A stretch of 64,000 nt of DNA from Methylobacterium sp. SyP6R (GCF_019216885.1 NZ_JAAQRC020000001.1:6192501-6256500), one strand, 5' to 3'; counted from the stretch's first letter, positions 49,332-60,501 are shown. The notes: a model not told the origin generated them from the letters alone. Translations and numbers: made by a program.

Positions 49332-49616
49332 ATGGCGCAGATCGAGCGCATGACGGTCGTCTTTCCCGAGCCGATGGCGGCGCAGATCCGCGCCGCCGTC
49401 GAGGCGGGAGAATATGCGACGACGAGCGAGGCGGTTCGCGATGCCGTCCGGCTGTGGTCGGACCGCCGGCAGACCCGCGCCAACGATCTTGAGCGGATGC
49501 AACAGGCCTGGGATGCAGGCAAGGCCAGTGGATCGGCCGGAGAGGCCGATTTCAAGGCGTTGAGACAAGAAGCCCGTCAGCGCCTCGCCGAACTGCACGA
49601 CGATTGTGATCGCTAG
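49332..49616 (+). CDS. parD: ParD-family antitoxin
   Basis: The 94-residue protein begins MAQIERMTVVFPEPMAAQIR and has the ribbon-helix-helix pattern of ParD (AAVEAGEYATTSEAVRDAVR). A C-terminal tail predicted to wrap the toxin follows. GAGG lies five bases before ATG 49332, which decides the start over ATG 49281. It overlaps the toxin gene by 11 bases. Confidence 0.85.
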   Translation: MAQIERMTVVFPEPMAAQIRAAVEAGEYATTSEAVRDAVRLWSDRRQTRANDLERMQQAWDAGKASGSAGEADFKALRQEARQRLAELHDDCDR

Positions 49617-49917
49617 CTTCGCGTGGTCGAGATCGGCCCGAGAAGCTCTTCTCGACATCTATTTGGCGATCGGCATTCATAATCCGGACGCGGCCGAGCG
49701 CCTCTACGATCGCCTCGAGCAGCGAGCCGAGACGCTGCGACAGCATCCCAAGATGGGGCCGAGGCGCCCTGATATCCGACCAACGGCACGCGTTCTCGTG
49801 GAGCCGCCCTACCTTATCCTCTACGAAATCACGCCGGATACGGACGACGACCCCGTCGATGCCATTCAGATCGTCGCCGTTCTGGACGGTCGTAAGGACT
49901 TGAGCCTGGGGATCTGA
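49606..49917 (+). CDS. parE: ParE/RelE superfamily toxin
   Basis: The 103-residue protein has the ParE fold sequence: FAWSRSAREALLDIYLAIG at the start, HPKMGPRRPDIRPTARVLVE in the middle and YLILYEIT with IQIVAVLDGRKDL at the end. ParE toxins poison gyrase; RelE relatives cleave mRNA, and I cannot exclude that activity. The start is GTG at 49606 inside the antitoxin's last codons, so translation is coupled. Confidence 0.85.
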   Translation: MIASFAWSRSAREALLDIYLAIGIHNPDAAERLYDRLEQRAETLRQHPKMGPRRPDIRPTARVLVEPPYLILYEITPDTDDDPVDAIQIVAVLDGRKDLSLGI

Positions 49918-49923
49918 GGAAGC

Positions 49924-50667
49924 CTACGCGAACACCCGCGTCACATCCCCCTCCCCCATCACCCGGCACTGCCCGGGTTCCAGGTCCGCCGGCAGGTCGA
50001 GCGCCCCGACCCGATCCCGGTGCAGGACCGTGACGTGGTTGCCGACCGCCGCGAACATCCGCCGGACCTGGTGGTAGCGGCCTTCCGTCAGGGTGACGGC
50101 GGCGCTCGTCGGGCCATGGACCTCCAGGATCACCGGCAGCAGCGGCTTCTCCTCGCCCTCCAGCATCAGCGTGCCGGAGGAGAAGATCGCGCCCTCGTCG
50201 CCGCGCAACGGGCGGTCGAGCGTCACCTGGTAGCGCTTCGACACACTCGCCTTCGGCGAGATGATCCGGTGCAAGAGCGCGCCGTCGTCGGTCAGCAGCA
50301 GGAGCCCCGAGGTCTCCTTGTCGAGGCGGCCGACGGTGGAGAGCGGCGGCTCGCGGCGGCGCCAGCGTGGCGGCAGCAGGCTGTAGACCAGCGCGCCGGC
50401 CTCCTTGTGCGAGCAGGTCACGCCGAGGGGCTTGTGCAGCATCAGCGCCACGCCCGGCAGCGGGTCGAGGTTCTTGCCGCTGACGGTGAGGCGGGCCGGC
50501 AGGTCCGGGTCGAGGGCGATGCGCTGGTCGGCGTCGCGCAAGGGCGCGCCGTCGAGCACCACCTTGCCGGCCCGGGCGAGCATCTGGATCTCGCGGCGCG
50601 AGCCGTAGCCGAGATTGGCGAGCAGCCGGTCGAGCCGGACCGACGCCACCTTCGCCTTCGCGCTCAT
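49924..50667 (-). CDS. rsuA: 16S rRNA pseudouridine synthase (RsuA family)
   Basis: The 247-residue enzyme has an N-terminal S4 RNA-binding domain (VRLDRLLANLGYGSRREIQ) and a catalytic domain with the nucleophile Asp in GRLDKETSGLLLLTDDG, plus EGRYHQVRRMFAAVGNHV. It should modify U516 of 16S rRNA. It follows the methyltransferase gene by about 10 bases and ends the lepB-rnc-era transcript. Its stop lies within 10 bases of the converging parE stop. Confidence 0.92.
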   Translation of the reverse strand: MSAKAKVASVRLDRLLANLGYGSRREIQMLARAGKVVLDGAPLRDADQRIALDPDLPARLTVSGKNLDPLPGVALMLHKPLGVTCSHKEAGALVYSLLPPRWRRREPPLSTVGRLDKETSGLLLLTDDGALLHRIISPKASVSKRYQVTLDRPLRGDEGAIFSSGTLMLEGEEKPLLPVILEVHGPTSAAVTLTEGRYHQVRRMFAAVGNHVTVLHRDRVGALDLPADLEPGQCRVMGEGDVTRVFA

Positions 50668-50677
50668 CGCCCGCGGC

Positions 50678-51601
50678 TCATTTGCGCGCCTCGTGGATCT
50701 TGTAGCCGTGGGCGGCGGCCCGCTGCGTCACCTCCTTGAACACCTCGCCCAGCGTCGCCTCGTAGGGAAGATGGGTGTTGGCGGTGAGCCACAGCGTCCC
50801 GCCCGGCCGCAAGGCGGCGGCGGCGCGGCGGATGAAGGCCTGGCCCAGCGTCCGGTCCTCGGCGCCGCCATCGTGGAAGGGCGGGTTCATCACCACGAAG
50901 TCGAGGCGCTCCGGCACCGCGCCGGCGTCCCGGGCATCGGCCCATGTCACCGTCACGCGGGGATCGTCGACGTTGCGCCGGGAGGCCTCGACGGCCCGGC
51001 GGTCGTTGTCGACGAGCGCGAGCGCGGTCACCTTCGGCGAGGCCAGCACGGCGTGGGCGAGGATGCCGAGGCCGCAGCCGAGATCGGCGCCGCGCCCGGA
51101 CAGGGCCGGCATCGTCTCGATCAGCAGGGCGGTGCCGGGATCGATCCGGTTCCACGAGAAGATGCCGGGCTGCGTCCACAGGCCGAGGCCGTCGTCGCGC
51201 CGCGGCGCGCCCTCGCCGATCGCCTCGTCGAGCCCGGTCGGCGCGTCGGGCCGCGATGTCCGGACGATGCGGTGGTGGCTCTTCGCGCTCTCGTCGAGGC
51301 GGCAGCCGAAGCCGGAGAGTTCGCGGGCGAGCCGGGAGCCGCCCCGGTCCTTCGGGGCGAGCACGGTGAGGCTTGCGCCGGGCGCGAGCGCCCGCAAGGC
51401 CAGCGCCAGCACGTGGCGCCGCTCCAGGGTGCCGGGCGGGGCCAGCACGGTCAGGCCGGGCAGCGAGCCGGGGGCCAGCTCCTCCAGGGCGGTGCCGCCG
51501 GGCAGCAGCGGCGAGAGCTGGACGGCGCCCTCCGGCACCTCGGCGAGTTCGGCGGGCGGGTGTCCGTAGACGCCCGGGCGGGGGGAGATCGGATCGGTCA
51601 C
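50678..51601 (-). CDS. Class I SAM-dependent methyltransferase (RsmC-like)
   Basis: The 307-residue protein has a degenerate N-terminal half and a C-terminal methyltransferase with GRGADLGCGLGILAHAVL (SAM-binding) and VVMNPPFHDGG, the N-P-P-F motif of base N-methyltransferases. This matches the RsmC/RlmG group (guanine-N2 methylation of rRNA). The start is GTG at 51601, only five bases after the era stop. The neighbouring rRNA-processing genes rnc, era and rsuA support an rRNA role; the exact base is unknown. Confidence 0.85.
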   Translation of the reverse strand: MTDPISPRPGVYGHPPAELAEVPEGAVQLSPLLPGGTALEELAPGSLPGLTVLAPPGTLERRHVLALALRALAPGASLTVLAPKDRGGSRLARELSGFGCRLDESAKSHHRIVRTSRPDAPTGLDEAIGEGAPRRDDGLGLWTQPGIFSWNRIDPGTALLIETMPALSGRGADLGCGLGILAHAVLASPKVTALALVDNDRRAVEASRRNVDDPRVTVTWADARDAGAVPERLDFVVMNPPFHDGGAEDRTLGQAFIRRAAAALRPGGTLWLTANTHLPYEATLGEVFKEVTQRAAAHGYKIHEARK

Positions 51602-51606
51602 AGGAA

Positions 51607-52581
51607 TCAGCCGCGCGGGAATTCCAGGCCCATCTCGCGGTAGCGCTCCGGATCGTCGGCCCAGTTCTCCCGCACCTTCACGAACAGGAACAGGTGGACC
51701 TTCGCCTCCGCCGCCTCGGCGATGTCGATCCGGGCGGCCTGGCCGATGGCCTTGATGGTCTGGCCGCCCTTGCCGAGCACGATCTTCCGCTGGCTCTCGC
51801 GCTCGACGAAGATGGTCTGCTCGATCCGCACCGAACCGTCGGGCCGGACCTGCCACTGGTCGGTCTCAACGGTCGAGGAATAGGGCAGTTCCTCGTGCAG
51901 CCGGTCGTAGATCTTTTCGCGCGTGATCTCGGCGGCGAGCATCCGCAGCGGCGCGTCGGAGACCTGGTCCTCGGGATAGAGCCAGGGGCTCGGGGGCATC
52001 CGGGTCGCGAGCTCGCGGCGCAGGTCGTCGACCCCGTCGCCGGTCAGCGCCGAGATCATGAAGATGCGCTCGAACGGGACCCGCTCGTGGAGCGCGGCGG
52101 CGAGCGCCAGCAACTTCTCACGGGGCATCAGGTCGATCTTGTTGAGCACCAGGTATTTCGGGCGCTTCAGCTCCGGCATCCGGTTGAGGATCGCGTCGAC
52201 CTCCTCGTCCACCCCCTTGCGGGCGTCGATCAGCAGGCAGACCGCATCGGCATCGGCGGCCCCGCTCCAGGCCGAGGTCACCATCGCCCGGTCGAGGCGG
52301 CGCTTGGGTGCGAAGATGCCGGGCGTATCGACCAAGACGATTTGGGCCGACCCTTCCATGGCGATGCCGCGCACGAGCGCCCGGGTGGTCTGCACCTTGC
52401 GCGAGACGATCGACACCTTGGTGCCGACGAGGCTGTTGAGCAGGGTCGACTTGCCGGCATTCGGCACCCCGATCAGGGCGACGAAGCCCGCGCGGGTATC
52501 CTTGGGGGGAGTGGTGTCGGCGGGAGCGCTCGGGAGCGCGCCGTCATCCTCGGTCTCGGGTGTGGTGTCGTCGTCGGTCAT
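51607..52581 (-). CDS. era: Ribosome-assembly GTPase Era
   Basis: The 324-residue GTPase has G1 GVPNAGKSTLLN, G3 DTPGIFAPKRRLDRAM and G4 NKID, plus a C-terminal KH domain with ERESQRKIVLGKGGQTIKAI. It binds 16S rRNA and 30S precursors. An N-terminal acidic tail of about 30 residues is extra. Its ATG overlaps the rnc stop (ATGA), so they are translationally coupled. Confidence 0.97.
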   Translation of the reverse strand: MTDDDTTPETEDDGALPSAPADTTPPKDTRAGFVALIGVPNAGKSTLLNSLVGTKVSIVSRKVQTTRALVRGIAMEGSAQIVLVDTPGIFAPKRRLDRAMVTSAWSGAADADAVCLLIDARKGVDEEVDAILNRMPELKRPKYLVLNKIDLMPREKLLALAAALHERVPFERIFMISALTGDGVDDLRRELATRMPPSPWLYPEDQVSDAPLRMLAAEITREKIYDRLHEELPYSSTVETDQWQVRPDGSVRIEQTIFVERESQRKIVLGKGGQTIKAIGQAARIDIAEAAEAKVHLFLFVKVRENWADDPERYREMGLEFPRG

Positions 52582-53372
52582 TCTGGTTGCTCCCCGGGTT
52601 CGTCCCCGGTCCACAGCCCCTCGCGCACCAGCAGATCGCGCGCGGCCGTCTGCTCGGCCAGGCGCTTCGAGCCGCCGATGCCGATGCCGGGCGCGACGCC
52701 GGTGACCCGGGCCTCGATACGAAATTGCGGGGCATGGTCGGGCCCGGCCCGCTCCACCACCGCGTAGGTCGGCGTCGGCCAGCCTTGCGACTGCGCCCAT
52801 TCCTGCAACGCCGATTTCGGGTCGCGGCTGCGCGTCCCCTCCGTCTGGCGGTCGGCCTCGAAGGCGCGGTCGATCACCGCCTTGGCGGCGCCGTAGCCGG
52901 CATCGAGGAAGATCGCCCCCAGGATCGCCTCGCAGACATCGGCGAGGATCGCCGCGTTGCGGCGCCCGCCGCCATGGACCTCGCCGCCGCCGAGATTGAG
53001 ATGCGGGCCGACCTCCCAGGCCTGGGCCACCATGGCGCAGCTCTCGCGCCGCACCAGGCTCGACAGGCGCCGCGACAGGTCGCCCTCGTCGGCGCCCGGT
53101 AGGGCGTTGTAGAGCCCGTCCGCCACCGCGAGCCCGAGCACCCGGTCGCCGAGGAATTCGAGGCGCTGGTAGCTGCCCTTCCCGTTCGTGGCGCTGACAT
53201 GGGTGAGCGCCCGGACCAGGAGGTCTCGGTCGGCGAAATGGTGGCCGATGCGCTCCTCCAGCACCGAGAGGTCGGGTCGGCGCCGCATCCCGCGCTTGCG
53301 CCGCGGCGGGGCGTCGCCTGCGCCGGTCACCGGCGGTTCGGCCTGCGGCATTGCGGCGTCGGCGTCGCTCAC
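52578..53372 (-). CDS. rnc: Ribonuclease III
   Basis: The 264-residue enzyme has the signature YQRLEFLGDRVLGLAVADGL, with the catalytic Asp/Glu cluster completed by ADVCEAILGAIFLDAG, and a double-stranded RNA-binding domain at the C-terminus (GIGGSKRLAEQTAARDLL). It processes rRNA precursors. I prefer GTG at 53372, which has GGGAGG eight bases upstream; GTG at 53381 would overlap that site. It lies between lepB and era. Confidence 0.95.
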   Translation of the reverse strand: MSDADAAMPQAEPPVTGAGDAPPRRKRGMRRRPDLSVLEERIGHHFADRDLLVRALTHVSATNGKGSYQRLEFLGDRVLGLAVADGLYNALPGADEGDLSRRLSSLVRRESCAMVAQAWEVGPHLNLGGGEVHGGGRRNAAILADVCEAILGAIFLDAGYGAAKAVIDRAFEADRQTEGTRSRDPKSALQEWAQSQGWPTPTYAVVERAGPDHAPQFRIEARVTGVAPGIGIGGSKRLAEQTAARDLLVREGLWTGDEPGEQPE

Positions 53373-53387
53373 GCTCGTCACCTCCCG

Positions 53388-54179
53388 TCAGTGGATCGGC
53401 TTGAAGATCCGGTTCCAGCGCACCGTCCAGGGCCAGTTCCAGATCTGCCAGGCGGCCGCGCCCTCGTCGATCGAGAAGAAGATCACCTCGGCCCGGCCGA
53501 TCAGATTCTCGTAGGGCACGTAGCCGACATTGCCGAGGTCGCGGGAATCGGTGGAGTTGTCGCGGTTGTCGCCCATCATGAAGAAGTGGTCCGGCGGCAC
53601 GGTATAGACCTGGGTGTTGTCCCACAGGCCGCGGTCGCCGTCGCGCTCGATGATCTCGTGGGTGACGCCGTTGGGCAGGGTCTCGCGGTATTGCGGCACC
53701 AGGGTCGGCTGGCCGAAGGCATCGGTGGTCGAGTAATCGGCGATGCGCTCGCGCTTCACCGGCCGGCCGTTGATGTTGAGCACGCCCTCGATCACCTGAA
53801 TCCGGTCACCCGGCAGGCCGATCACCCGCTTGATGTAGTCGGTGGCGTTGTCCTTGGGCAGCTTGAAGACGACGATGTCGCCCTGCTTCGGGGAGGCGCC
53901 CCAGATCCGCCCCTTGGCCTCGAACGGCAGGTACTCGCTCAGGGGCAGGGAGTACTTCGAATAACCGAGGGAGTACTTCGAGACGAAGAGGTAGTCGCCG
54001 ATCAGCAGGGTCGGGATCAGCGAGCCGGACGGGATGTTGAACGGCTGGAACAGCAGGGTGCGGACCACCAGCGCGATCAGCAGCGCCTGGGCGCCGACCT
54101 TGACGGTCTCCTTGATCGAGTCCCAGAGGCCGGCGTCCTTGCCGCGTTTCAGGTCCTGGTCCGTGCGTGCGCGATCCAT
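53388..54179 (-). CDS. lepB: Signal peptidase I
   Basis: The 263-residue membrane protease has an N-terminal helix (GAQALLIALVVRTLLFQ), the nucleophile Ser53 in NIPSGSLIPTLL and the general base Lys117 in DYIKRVIGLPGD. MMGDNRDNSTDSRDLG completes the site. Leu replaces the common Met after the catalytic Ser, a frequent variant. It removes signal peptides at the inner membrane. It starts the lepB-rnc-era run. Confidence 0.97.
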   Translation of the reverse strand: MDRARTDQDLKRGKDAGLWDSIKETVKVGAQALLIALVVRTLLFQPFNIPSGSLIPTLLIGDYLFVSKYSLGYSKYSLPLSEYLPFEAKGRIWGASPKQGDIVVFKLPKDNATDYIKRVIGLPGDRIQVIEGVLNINGRPVKRERIADYSTTDAFGQPTLVPQYRETLPNGVTHEIIERDGDRGLWDNTQVYTVPPDHFFMMGDNRDNSTDSRDLGNVGYVPYENLIGRAEVIFFSIDEGAAAWQIWNWPWTVRWNRIFKPIH

Positions 54180-54332
54180 GCTCGTTCTCTCCGGCGGTCC
54201 GTGCAGCTATCGCCTGGGCACCCGCCGTGGGCACGCGGCCGGCTGTTTGCGCGGTGCGGGGGGTCTAGACCAACGCTTGCCCGCCCGCAACGCGCCGAGG
54301 CAGACGGGCGCGAATCACCTTCGGACGGGCCG

Positions 54333-54734
54333 CTACCCCTCCGGCAGCGCCTCGATGATGACGAAGGCCTGGGCCAGCGGCGGGTCGTCGGTGAGCGTGA
54401 CGTGCACCACCGGGCGGTGGCCCGGCGGGATCAGGGCGGCGAGGCGTTCCGCCGCGCCGTTGGTGAGGCGCAGGGTCGGCCGGCCGCCGGGGAGGTTCAC
54501 CACTTCCATGTCGCGCCAGAACACGCCGTGGCTCATGCCGGTGCCGAGCGCCTTGGAGCAGGCCTCCTTGGCGGCGAAGCGCCGCGCATAAGACGGGGCA
54601 CGGGCGGCGCGCCGGTCGCTGCGGGCGCGCTCGCCCTCGGTGAACACCCGGTGGGTGAAGCGGTCGCCGAAGCGCTCCAGCGAACGCTCGATGCGGCGGA
54701 TGTCGCAGAGATCGGAGCCGATGCCGACGATCAT
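54333..54734 (-). CDS. acpS: Holo-ACP synthase
   Basis: The 133-residue enzyme begins [19 protein letters not shown] and contains [16 protein letters not shown], the family signature with the magnesium-binding Glu. It transfers phosphopantetheine from CoA to apo-ACP, thus activating AcpP. Its ATG overlaps the pdxJ stop (ATGA). The gene cluster pdxJ-acpS-lepB-rnc-era is conserved in Alphaproteobacteria. Confidence 0.96.
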   Translation of the reverse strand: MIVGIGSDLCDIRRIERSLERFGDRFTHRVFTEGERARSDRRAARAPSYARRFAAKEACSKALGTGMSHGVFWRDMEVVNLPGGRPTLRLTNGAAERLAALIPPGHRPVVHVTLTDDPPLAQAFVIIEALPEG

Positions 54735-55489
54735 GCGGCGGTCCCGGGACGGGCGGCGTCCATCGCGGCCCGCATCGCCCGGATCGCCGGGGCGAGGCCA
54801 TCGAAGATCGCCTCCGCCATCAGCGCATGGCCGATATTCAGCTCGCGCACTTGGCGGAGAGCCGCCACCGGACCGACGCTGTCGAGGGTGAGGCCGTGGC
54901 CGGCATGGATCTCGAGCCCCAGCGCGCTGCCATGCTCGGCCGCCCGGGCGAGGCGGGCGAGCTCGGCCCGGATCCGGCCTTCGTCCCCCTCGATCACCGC
55001 CTCGCAATAGGTCCCGGTATGCAATTCGACCACGGGAGCGGCGAGCGCCCGGGCCGCCTCCATGACGTGGATCTCGGGCTCGACGAAGAGCGAGACCCGG
55101 ATCCCCGCCTCGTTGAGGCGCACTATGGCAGGCGCCAGGTGCTCGCGCCCGCCGACGATGTCGAGCCCGCCCTCGGTGGTGCGCTCCTCGCGCTTCTCCG
55201 GCACCAGGCAGGCGGCATGGGGCCGGAAGTGCAGGACGATTCCCATCATCTCGTCGGTCACCGCCATCTCGAAATTGAGCGGGCGGTCGATCTCGCGGCG
55301 CAGCCGCTCCATGTCGGCATCGCGGATGTGGCGCCGATCCTCGCGCAGATGGGCGGTGATGCCGTCCGCCCCGGCCGCGACCGCGACGTGCGCCGCGCGC
55401 ACCGGATCCGGCATCGTGCCGCCGCGGGCGTTGCGCAGGGTGGCGACGTGATCGACGTTGACGCCGAGGCGGAGGGGGGAGACGGACAT
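54731..55489 (-). CDS. pdxJ: Pyridoxine 5'-phosphate synthase
   Basis: The 252-residue TIM-barrel enzyme begins [19 protein letters not shown]. It keeps [12 protein letters not shown], the active-site Glu in [11 protein letters not shown], and [10 protein letters not shown] near the phosphate site. It condenses 1-deoxyxylulose 5-phosphate with 3-amino-2-oxopropyl phosphate to make vitamin B6 phosphate. ATG at 55489 is the family start. It heads the cluster on the minus strand. Confidence 0.97.
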   Translation of the reverse strand: MSVSPLRLGVNVDHVATLRNARGGTMPDPVRAAHVAVAAGADGITAHLREDRRHIRDADMERLRREIDRPLNFEMAVTDEMMGIVLHFRPHAACLVPEKREERTTEGGLDIVGGREHLAPAIVRLNEAGIRVSLFVEPEIHVMEAARALAAPVVELHTGTYCEAVIEGDEGRIRAELARLARAAEHGSALGLEIHAGHGLTLDSVGPVAALRQVRELNIGHALMAEAIFDGLAPAIRAMRAAMDAARPGTAA

Positions 55490-55921
55490 CGGCGGCGTTC
55501 TCGGGGCGGCTTCTCGGGAGGGACTGTCTCGGGGACACCCGCGATGTAGCGTCGCCCGCCCGCCCCCGCCAGCCGCCCGTATGGCGGAACAACACTCCCC
55601 GGGAAAGCGCGCGCGAGCCGGGCATCCGCCTGGACAACCTCGCCCGCGGCGCCGCACTGTGCTGTTTCCGCGGCGCGGATCCGGATACCCGTCCGGTGCA
55701 AGGCCCCGCCGCGACAACCCGACGACCGATGCTCGGGCGGGCCGCCGCGCCTGCCCCGGAGGCCCACGATGTCTGCTCGACGGCTCGACCGCGGCGGTGA
55801 TGCGCCCGCCCGGCTGCCCCTGCCGCCCCGCCCCCACAACTTCGCCGCGTTCGTCCCGCATCCGGACCTCCCGCCTCCGGAACCGTCGGCCCTGGCCGCG
55901 GTTTCCGGGGGGACGCGTCGT
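55490..55921. promoter_or_regulatory. Divergent pdxJ / PRC-barrel promoter region
   Basis: This 432-base gap carries the promoters of both divergent genes. An open plus-strand frame begins at 55769, but its first 50 residues are Pro/Arg-rich with no signal or domain, so I treat it as non-coding. No strong repeat or RNA gene is visible. Confidence 0.45.
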
Positions 55922-56704
55922 GTGACCCTGCGTGAGGCCCGCTTGCCCGCATCACTACCCGGAACCCTGCGGATGCTGCTGGCAGCCTGCACGCTCTCCG
56001 CCGTGACGGCGGCGCACGCCCAGCAGGGCTCCGCCCCGGCCGACGCGCAGAAGCCTCCGGCAGCGGCCACCTCGGCTCCCGCTCCCGCCGCTCAGGCGCC
56101 CGTGGCACAACCGCAAGCGCCTGCGGCACAGCCACAAGCGCCTGCGGCACAGCCACAAGCGCCCGCGGCGCAAGCTCCGGCGAACCCCGCCCCCGCGGCG
56201 CAGGCCCCGGCAGTGCCGCACGGCACGCCCGCCACGGTCCTCGACACCCAGGATTACGACGGCGTCCTCGGCAAGCCGGTGCGCAGCGCCGCGGGCGAGG
56301 ATATGGGCCGGATCATCGACATCATCGTCGACAAGGACGGCAAGCCCCGCGCGGCGATCATCGATTTCGGCGGCTTCCTCGGGGTCGGCTCGCGCAAGAT
56401 CGCGGTGGATTGGCGCGCCCTGCACTTCTCGGCCGACAACAAGCCCGGCCGCGCGGTGCTCCAGCTCAACCGCAACCAGGTCCGGGTCTCGCCGGAATAC
56501 AAGCCCGGCGACCCGATCGTGGTGCTCGGCCCGGCCGGCCCGGTGCCGCCGCCGGCCTCGTCTGCCGCGGCAGCCCCTGCTTCACCCGCCCCCGCCGCGC
56601 CGCCGGTGGCGACTCCCGCCGCACCCCCGGCTTCGCCGCCGGCGGCGGCCGCGCCGGCTCCCGACGCCGACCAGGCCGCCTCCCGCAACCCGCCGGACAA
56701 ATGA
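55922..56704 (+). CDS. Exported PRC-barrel domain protein with Ala/Pro-rich repeats
   Basis: The 260-residue protein has a signal peptide (a positively charged start, then [16 protein letters not shown] with a likely cut before QQGS), an Ala/Pro/Gln-rich stretch with a 21-base, three-copy tandem repeat (QAPAAQP-like, 56104-56166), a PRC-barrel domain (about residues 100-190: [20 protein letters not shown] and on) and an Ala/Pro-rich tail. PRC-barrels occur in ribosome-maturation and envelope proteins; the role here is unknown. I prefer GTG at 55922 with GGGGGGA upstream because it begins the signal peptide; ATG at 55769 is an alternative. Its stop overlaps the next gene (ATGA). Confidence 0.75.
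   Translation: MTLREARLPASLPGTLRMLLAACTLSAVTAAHAQQGSAPADAQKPPAAATSAPAPAAQAPVAQPQAPAAQPQAPAAQPQAPAAQAPANPAPAAQAPAVPHGTPATVLDTQDYDGVLGKPVRSAAGEDMGRIIDIIVDKDGKPRAAIIDFGGFLGVGSRKIAVDWRALHFSADNKPGRAVLQLNRNQVRVSPEYKPGDPIVVLGPAGPVPPPASSAAAAPASPAPAAPPVATPAAPPASPPAAAAPAPDADQAASRNPPDK
56104..56166 (+). repeat. Three 21-bp tandem repeats within the PRC-barrel gene
   Basis: Units at 56104-56124, 56125-56145 and 56146-56166 differ at only a few bases (GGCACAGCCACAAGCGCCTGC type). They encode Gln/Ala/Pro repeats and keep the reading frame, so copy number can vary without breaking the protein. Confidence 0.85.
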
Positions 56705-58053
56705 CGCGACCGCGCCAGGCCCACCGCTCCCTCGCCCACCGCGACCGGGAAGCGTCCCGCTCCGAGATGCGGCAGGATCCCCGGCCTGATCCCCGCCAGG
56801 ATTCCGCCCGGGACCGGGCGGGCGCCTCTCCGGGCCGGCGCGGGGAGAAGCCGGCGCCGTCGCTCACCAGCAGCCGCGGGCTCGACGCGTTCACGTTCTT
56901 CGTCGCCAACCTGCAGACGGGCTTCGGCCCGTTCGTGGCGGTGTACTTCACCTCGCAGAGCTGGACCCAGTCCGATATCGGGCTGGTTCTCACCATCGGC
57001 GGGCTGTTCAGCCTGTTCGGGCAGGTGCCCGGCGGCGCCTTCGTCGACTGGGTGACCTCGAAGCGCTTCGTCGCCGCCCTGTCGGTGGCGGTGATCGGCC
57101 TGTCGGCCGCCGGTCTCGCCCTTTTCCCGACCTTCCTGATCGTGGCGCTCTCGATGGCGGCGCACTCGATCGCGAGTTGCACCCTCACCCCGGCCATCGC
57201 GGCGATCAGCCTCGGCCTCGTCGGCCATGCGGGCTTGGGCGAACGGCTCGGGCGCAACGCCCGCTTCTCCTCGATCGGCAACGCGCTCGCCGCCGCCGGC
57301 ATGGGCGCCTGCGGCTACTACCTGTCGAGCGAGGCGGTGTTCTACGTCACGGCGGCGCTCGCCCTCCCGACGCTCGCCGCCCTGTGGTTCGTGCGCGCGA
57401 GCGAGATCGACCTGGTGCGCCCGCAGGCTCCGGAGGGCGAGAGAGCGCCCGGCGGCTGGGAGAGCCTGAAGCTCGTGGTGACCAACCGGGCGCTCCTATG
57501 CTTTGCCGCCTGCATCACCCTGTTCTTCGTCTCCAACGCGGCGATGCTGCCGCTGGTCGGCAGCGTGCTCACGGTGCGGGCGAGCCACACCGCCACCATC
57601 CTGATCGCCGCCTGCATCATGGCCCCGCAGCTGGTGATGGCGCTGATCGCCCCGGCGGTGGGACGAGCCGCCCAGGCCTATGGACGGCGCCCGCTCCTCA
57701 TCCTGGGCTTCGCCGCCCTGCCGATCCGCGGCCTGCTCTTCGCCTATACGGACGCCCCCGAATTGCTGGTGGCGGTGCAGGTCTTCGACGGCATCTCGGC
57801 CGCGGTGCTCGGCGTGATGGTGCCGCTCGTCGTGGCCGACTGCACCCGCGGCACCGGCCGGTTCAACATGGCGCTCGGGGCGGTGGGCACCGCGATGGGC
57901 CTGGGCGCTGCGGCCAGCACCACCCTGTCGGGCTACATGGCCGACCATTTCGGCTCCCACGCCGCCTTCGTGGGCCTCTCGGCGGTGGCCTTCCTGGCGC
58001 TGATCCTGGTGGTGGCGATCATGCCGGAGACGAGGCGGGCCCAGGCGCGCTGA
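56701..58053 (+). CDS. Major facilitator superfamily transporter
   Basis: The 450-residue protein has a hydrophilic Arg/Asp-rich N-terminus of about 50 residues and 12 predicted membrane helices. A conserved loop motif after helix 2 (FVDWVTSKRFVAAL) and the corresponding one in the second half (VGRAAQAYGRRPLLILGF) mark the MFS. The best guess is an efflux or sugar-type transporter. It overlaps the upstream PRC-barrel gene by four bases, so the two are coupled. Confidence 0.88.
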   Translation: MTRPRQAHRSLAHRDREASRSEMRQDPRPDPRQDSARDRAGASPGRRGEKPAPSLTSSRGLDAFTFFVANLQTGFGPFVAVYFTSQSWTQSDIGLVLTIGGLFSLFGQVPGGAFVDWVTSKRFVAALSVAVIGLSAAGLALFPTFLIVALSMAAHSIASCTLTPAIAAISLGLVGHAGLGERLGRNARFSSIGNALAAAGMGACGYYLSSEAVFYVTAALALPTLAALWFVRASEIDLVRPQAPEGERAPGGWESLKLVVTNRALLCFAACITLFFVSNAAMLPLVGSVLTVRASHTATILIAACIMAPQLVMALIAPAVGRAAQAYGRRPLLILGFAALPIRGLLFAYTDAPELLVAVQVFDGISAAVLGVMVPLVVADCTRGTGRFNMALGAVGTAMGLGAAASTTLSGYMADHFGSHAAFVGLSAVAFLALILVVAIMPETRRAQAR

Positions 58054-58298
58054 GAAGGCATGTCGAGACCGGGCGGAACGGCTGTGTGCAGCGCAACGCC
58101 GCTCAACTCCCGTTCAGAAACGACGGATTAGACAGCGGGCAGCACCTTTCGCCTGCAACACATGGCGACGCTTGCGCGTTGCGAGAAGCGGGTGGGGCTT
58201 GCGGGTTCGTGCGGAGAGGCTGCGGCGGGATTCTTGCATCCCGTCCCTCTCCCGACCGCGGGTCGCACGCGTGCGAAGAACCGGGATCGATCGCCACG

Positions 58299-60065
<1,767 letters not shown>

Positions 60066-60115
60066 GCCGAGTCCCGCGTCACGCACCGGTCTTCTCTGAA
60101 GGCCGCGCCCGTTAA

Positions 60116-60280
60116 ACCCTCCCCCCCTCTGCGGGGGAGGGTGGGCTGCGGAGCAGGCCGGGAGAGGGGCAGCGCGACGCTGATCCAGGTGGCGCCCTGC
60201 ATGAAGGGCGCGACCTTTCCGGAAGCGTGGTTCCCCTCTCCCGGCCCCTGCTGACGCTGGGTCCACCCTCCCCCGCAGAG
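60116..60280. repeat. Family A composite repeat, third copy (left part)
   Basis: The segment ACCCTCCCCCCCTCTGCGGG followed by GGAGGGT opens it. Inverted GAGAGGGGCAGCGCGACGCTGA lies in the middle, and it ends CCACCCTCCCCCGCAGAG at 60280. The same order occurs in the gap before phoB. The matching right half continues at 61829 (CCCCGCAGAGGGGGGAGGG) after three inserted elements. Confidence 0.75.
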
Positions 60281-60501
60281 CTAGCGTGTTCACACATCTC
60301 GGTTTGAACGCTTCTCCCTTTGAAAGTAGAGCGCCTCTCCTCTCCCTTGTGGGGAGGAGTTGGAGGTGGGGGTGGTGCCGGAGGAGACTCGGCGGTGCCT
60401 CCTGCACCACCCCCACCCCTAGCCCCTCCCCACAAGGGGGAGAGGAAAGCGCGCTTACCTTCAATGGGTTAGCATTCAGGGGAGAAGTGTGAATCCGCTA
60501 G
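60281..60501. mobile_element. MITE-like element A, copy 3
   Basis: The 221-base element starts CTAGCGTGTTCACACATCTC and ends GAGAAGTGTGAATCCGCTAG. Both ends carry the CTAG boundary, with inverted GGTGGGGGTGGTGCC and CACCACCCCCACC inside. Its last CTAG (60498-60501) is also the left edge of the IS630-family element. Confidence 0.75.

Noticed and set aside
56104..56166. Regular 21-base units that could be mistaken for a CRISPR array
   Set aside because: Units are contiguous without spacers and encode an Ala/Pro/Gln repeat in frame.
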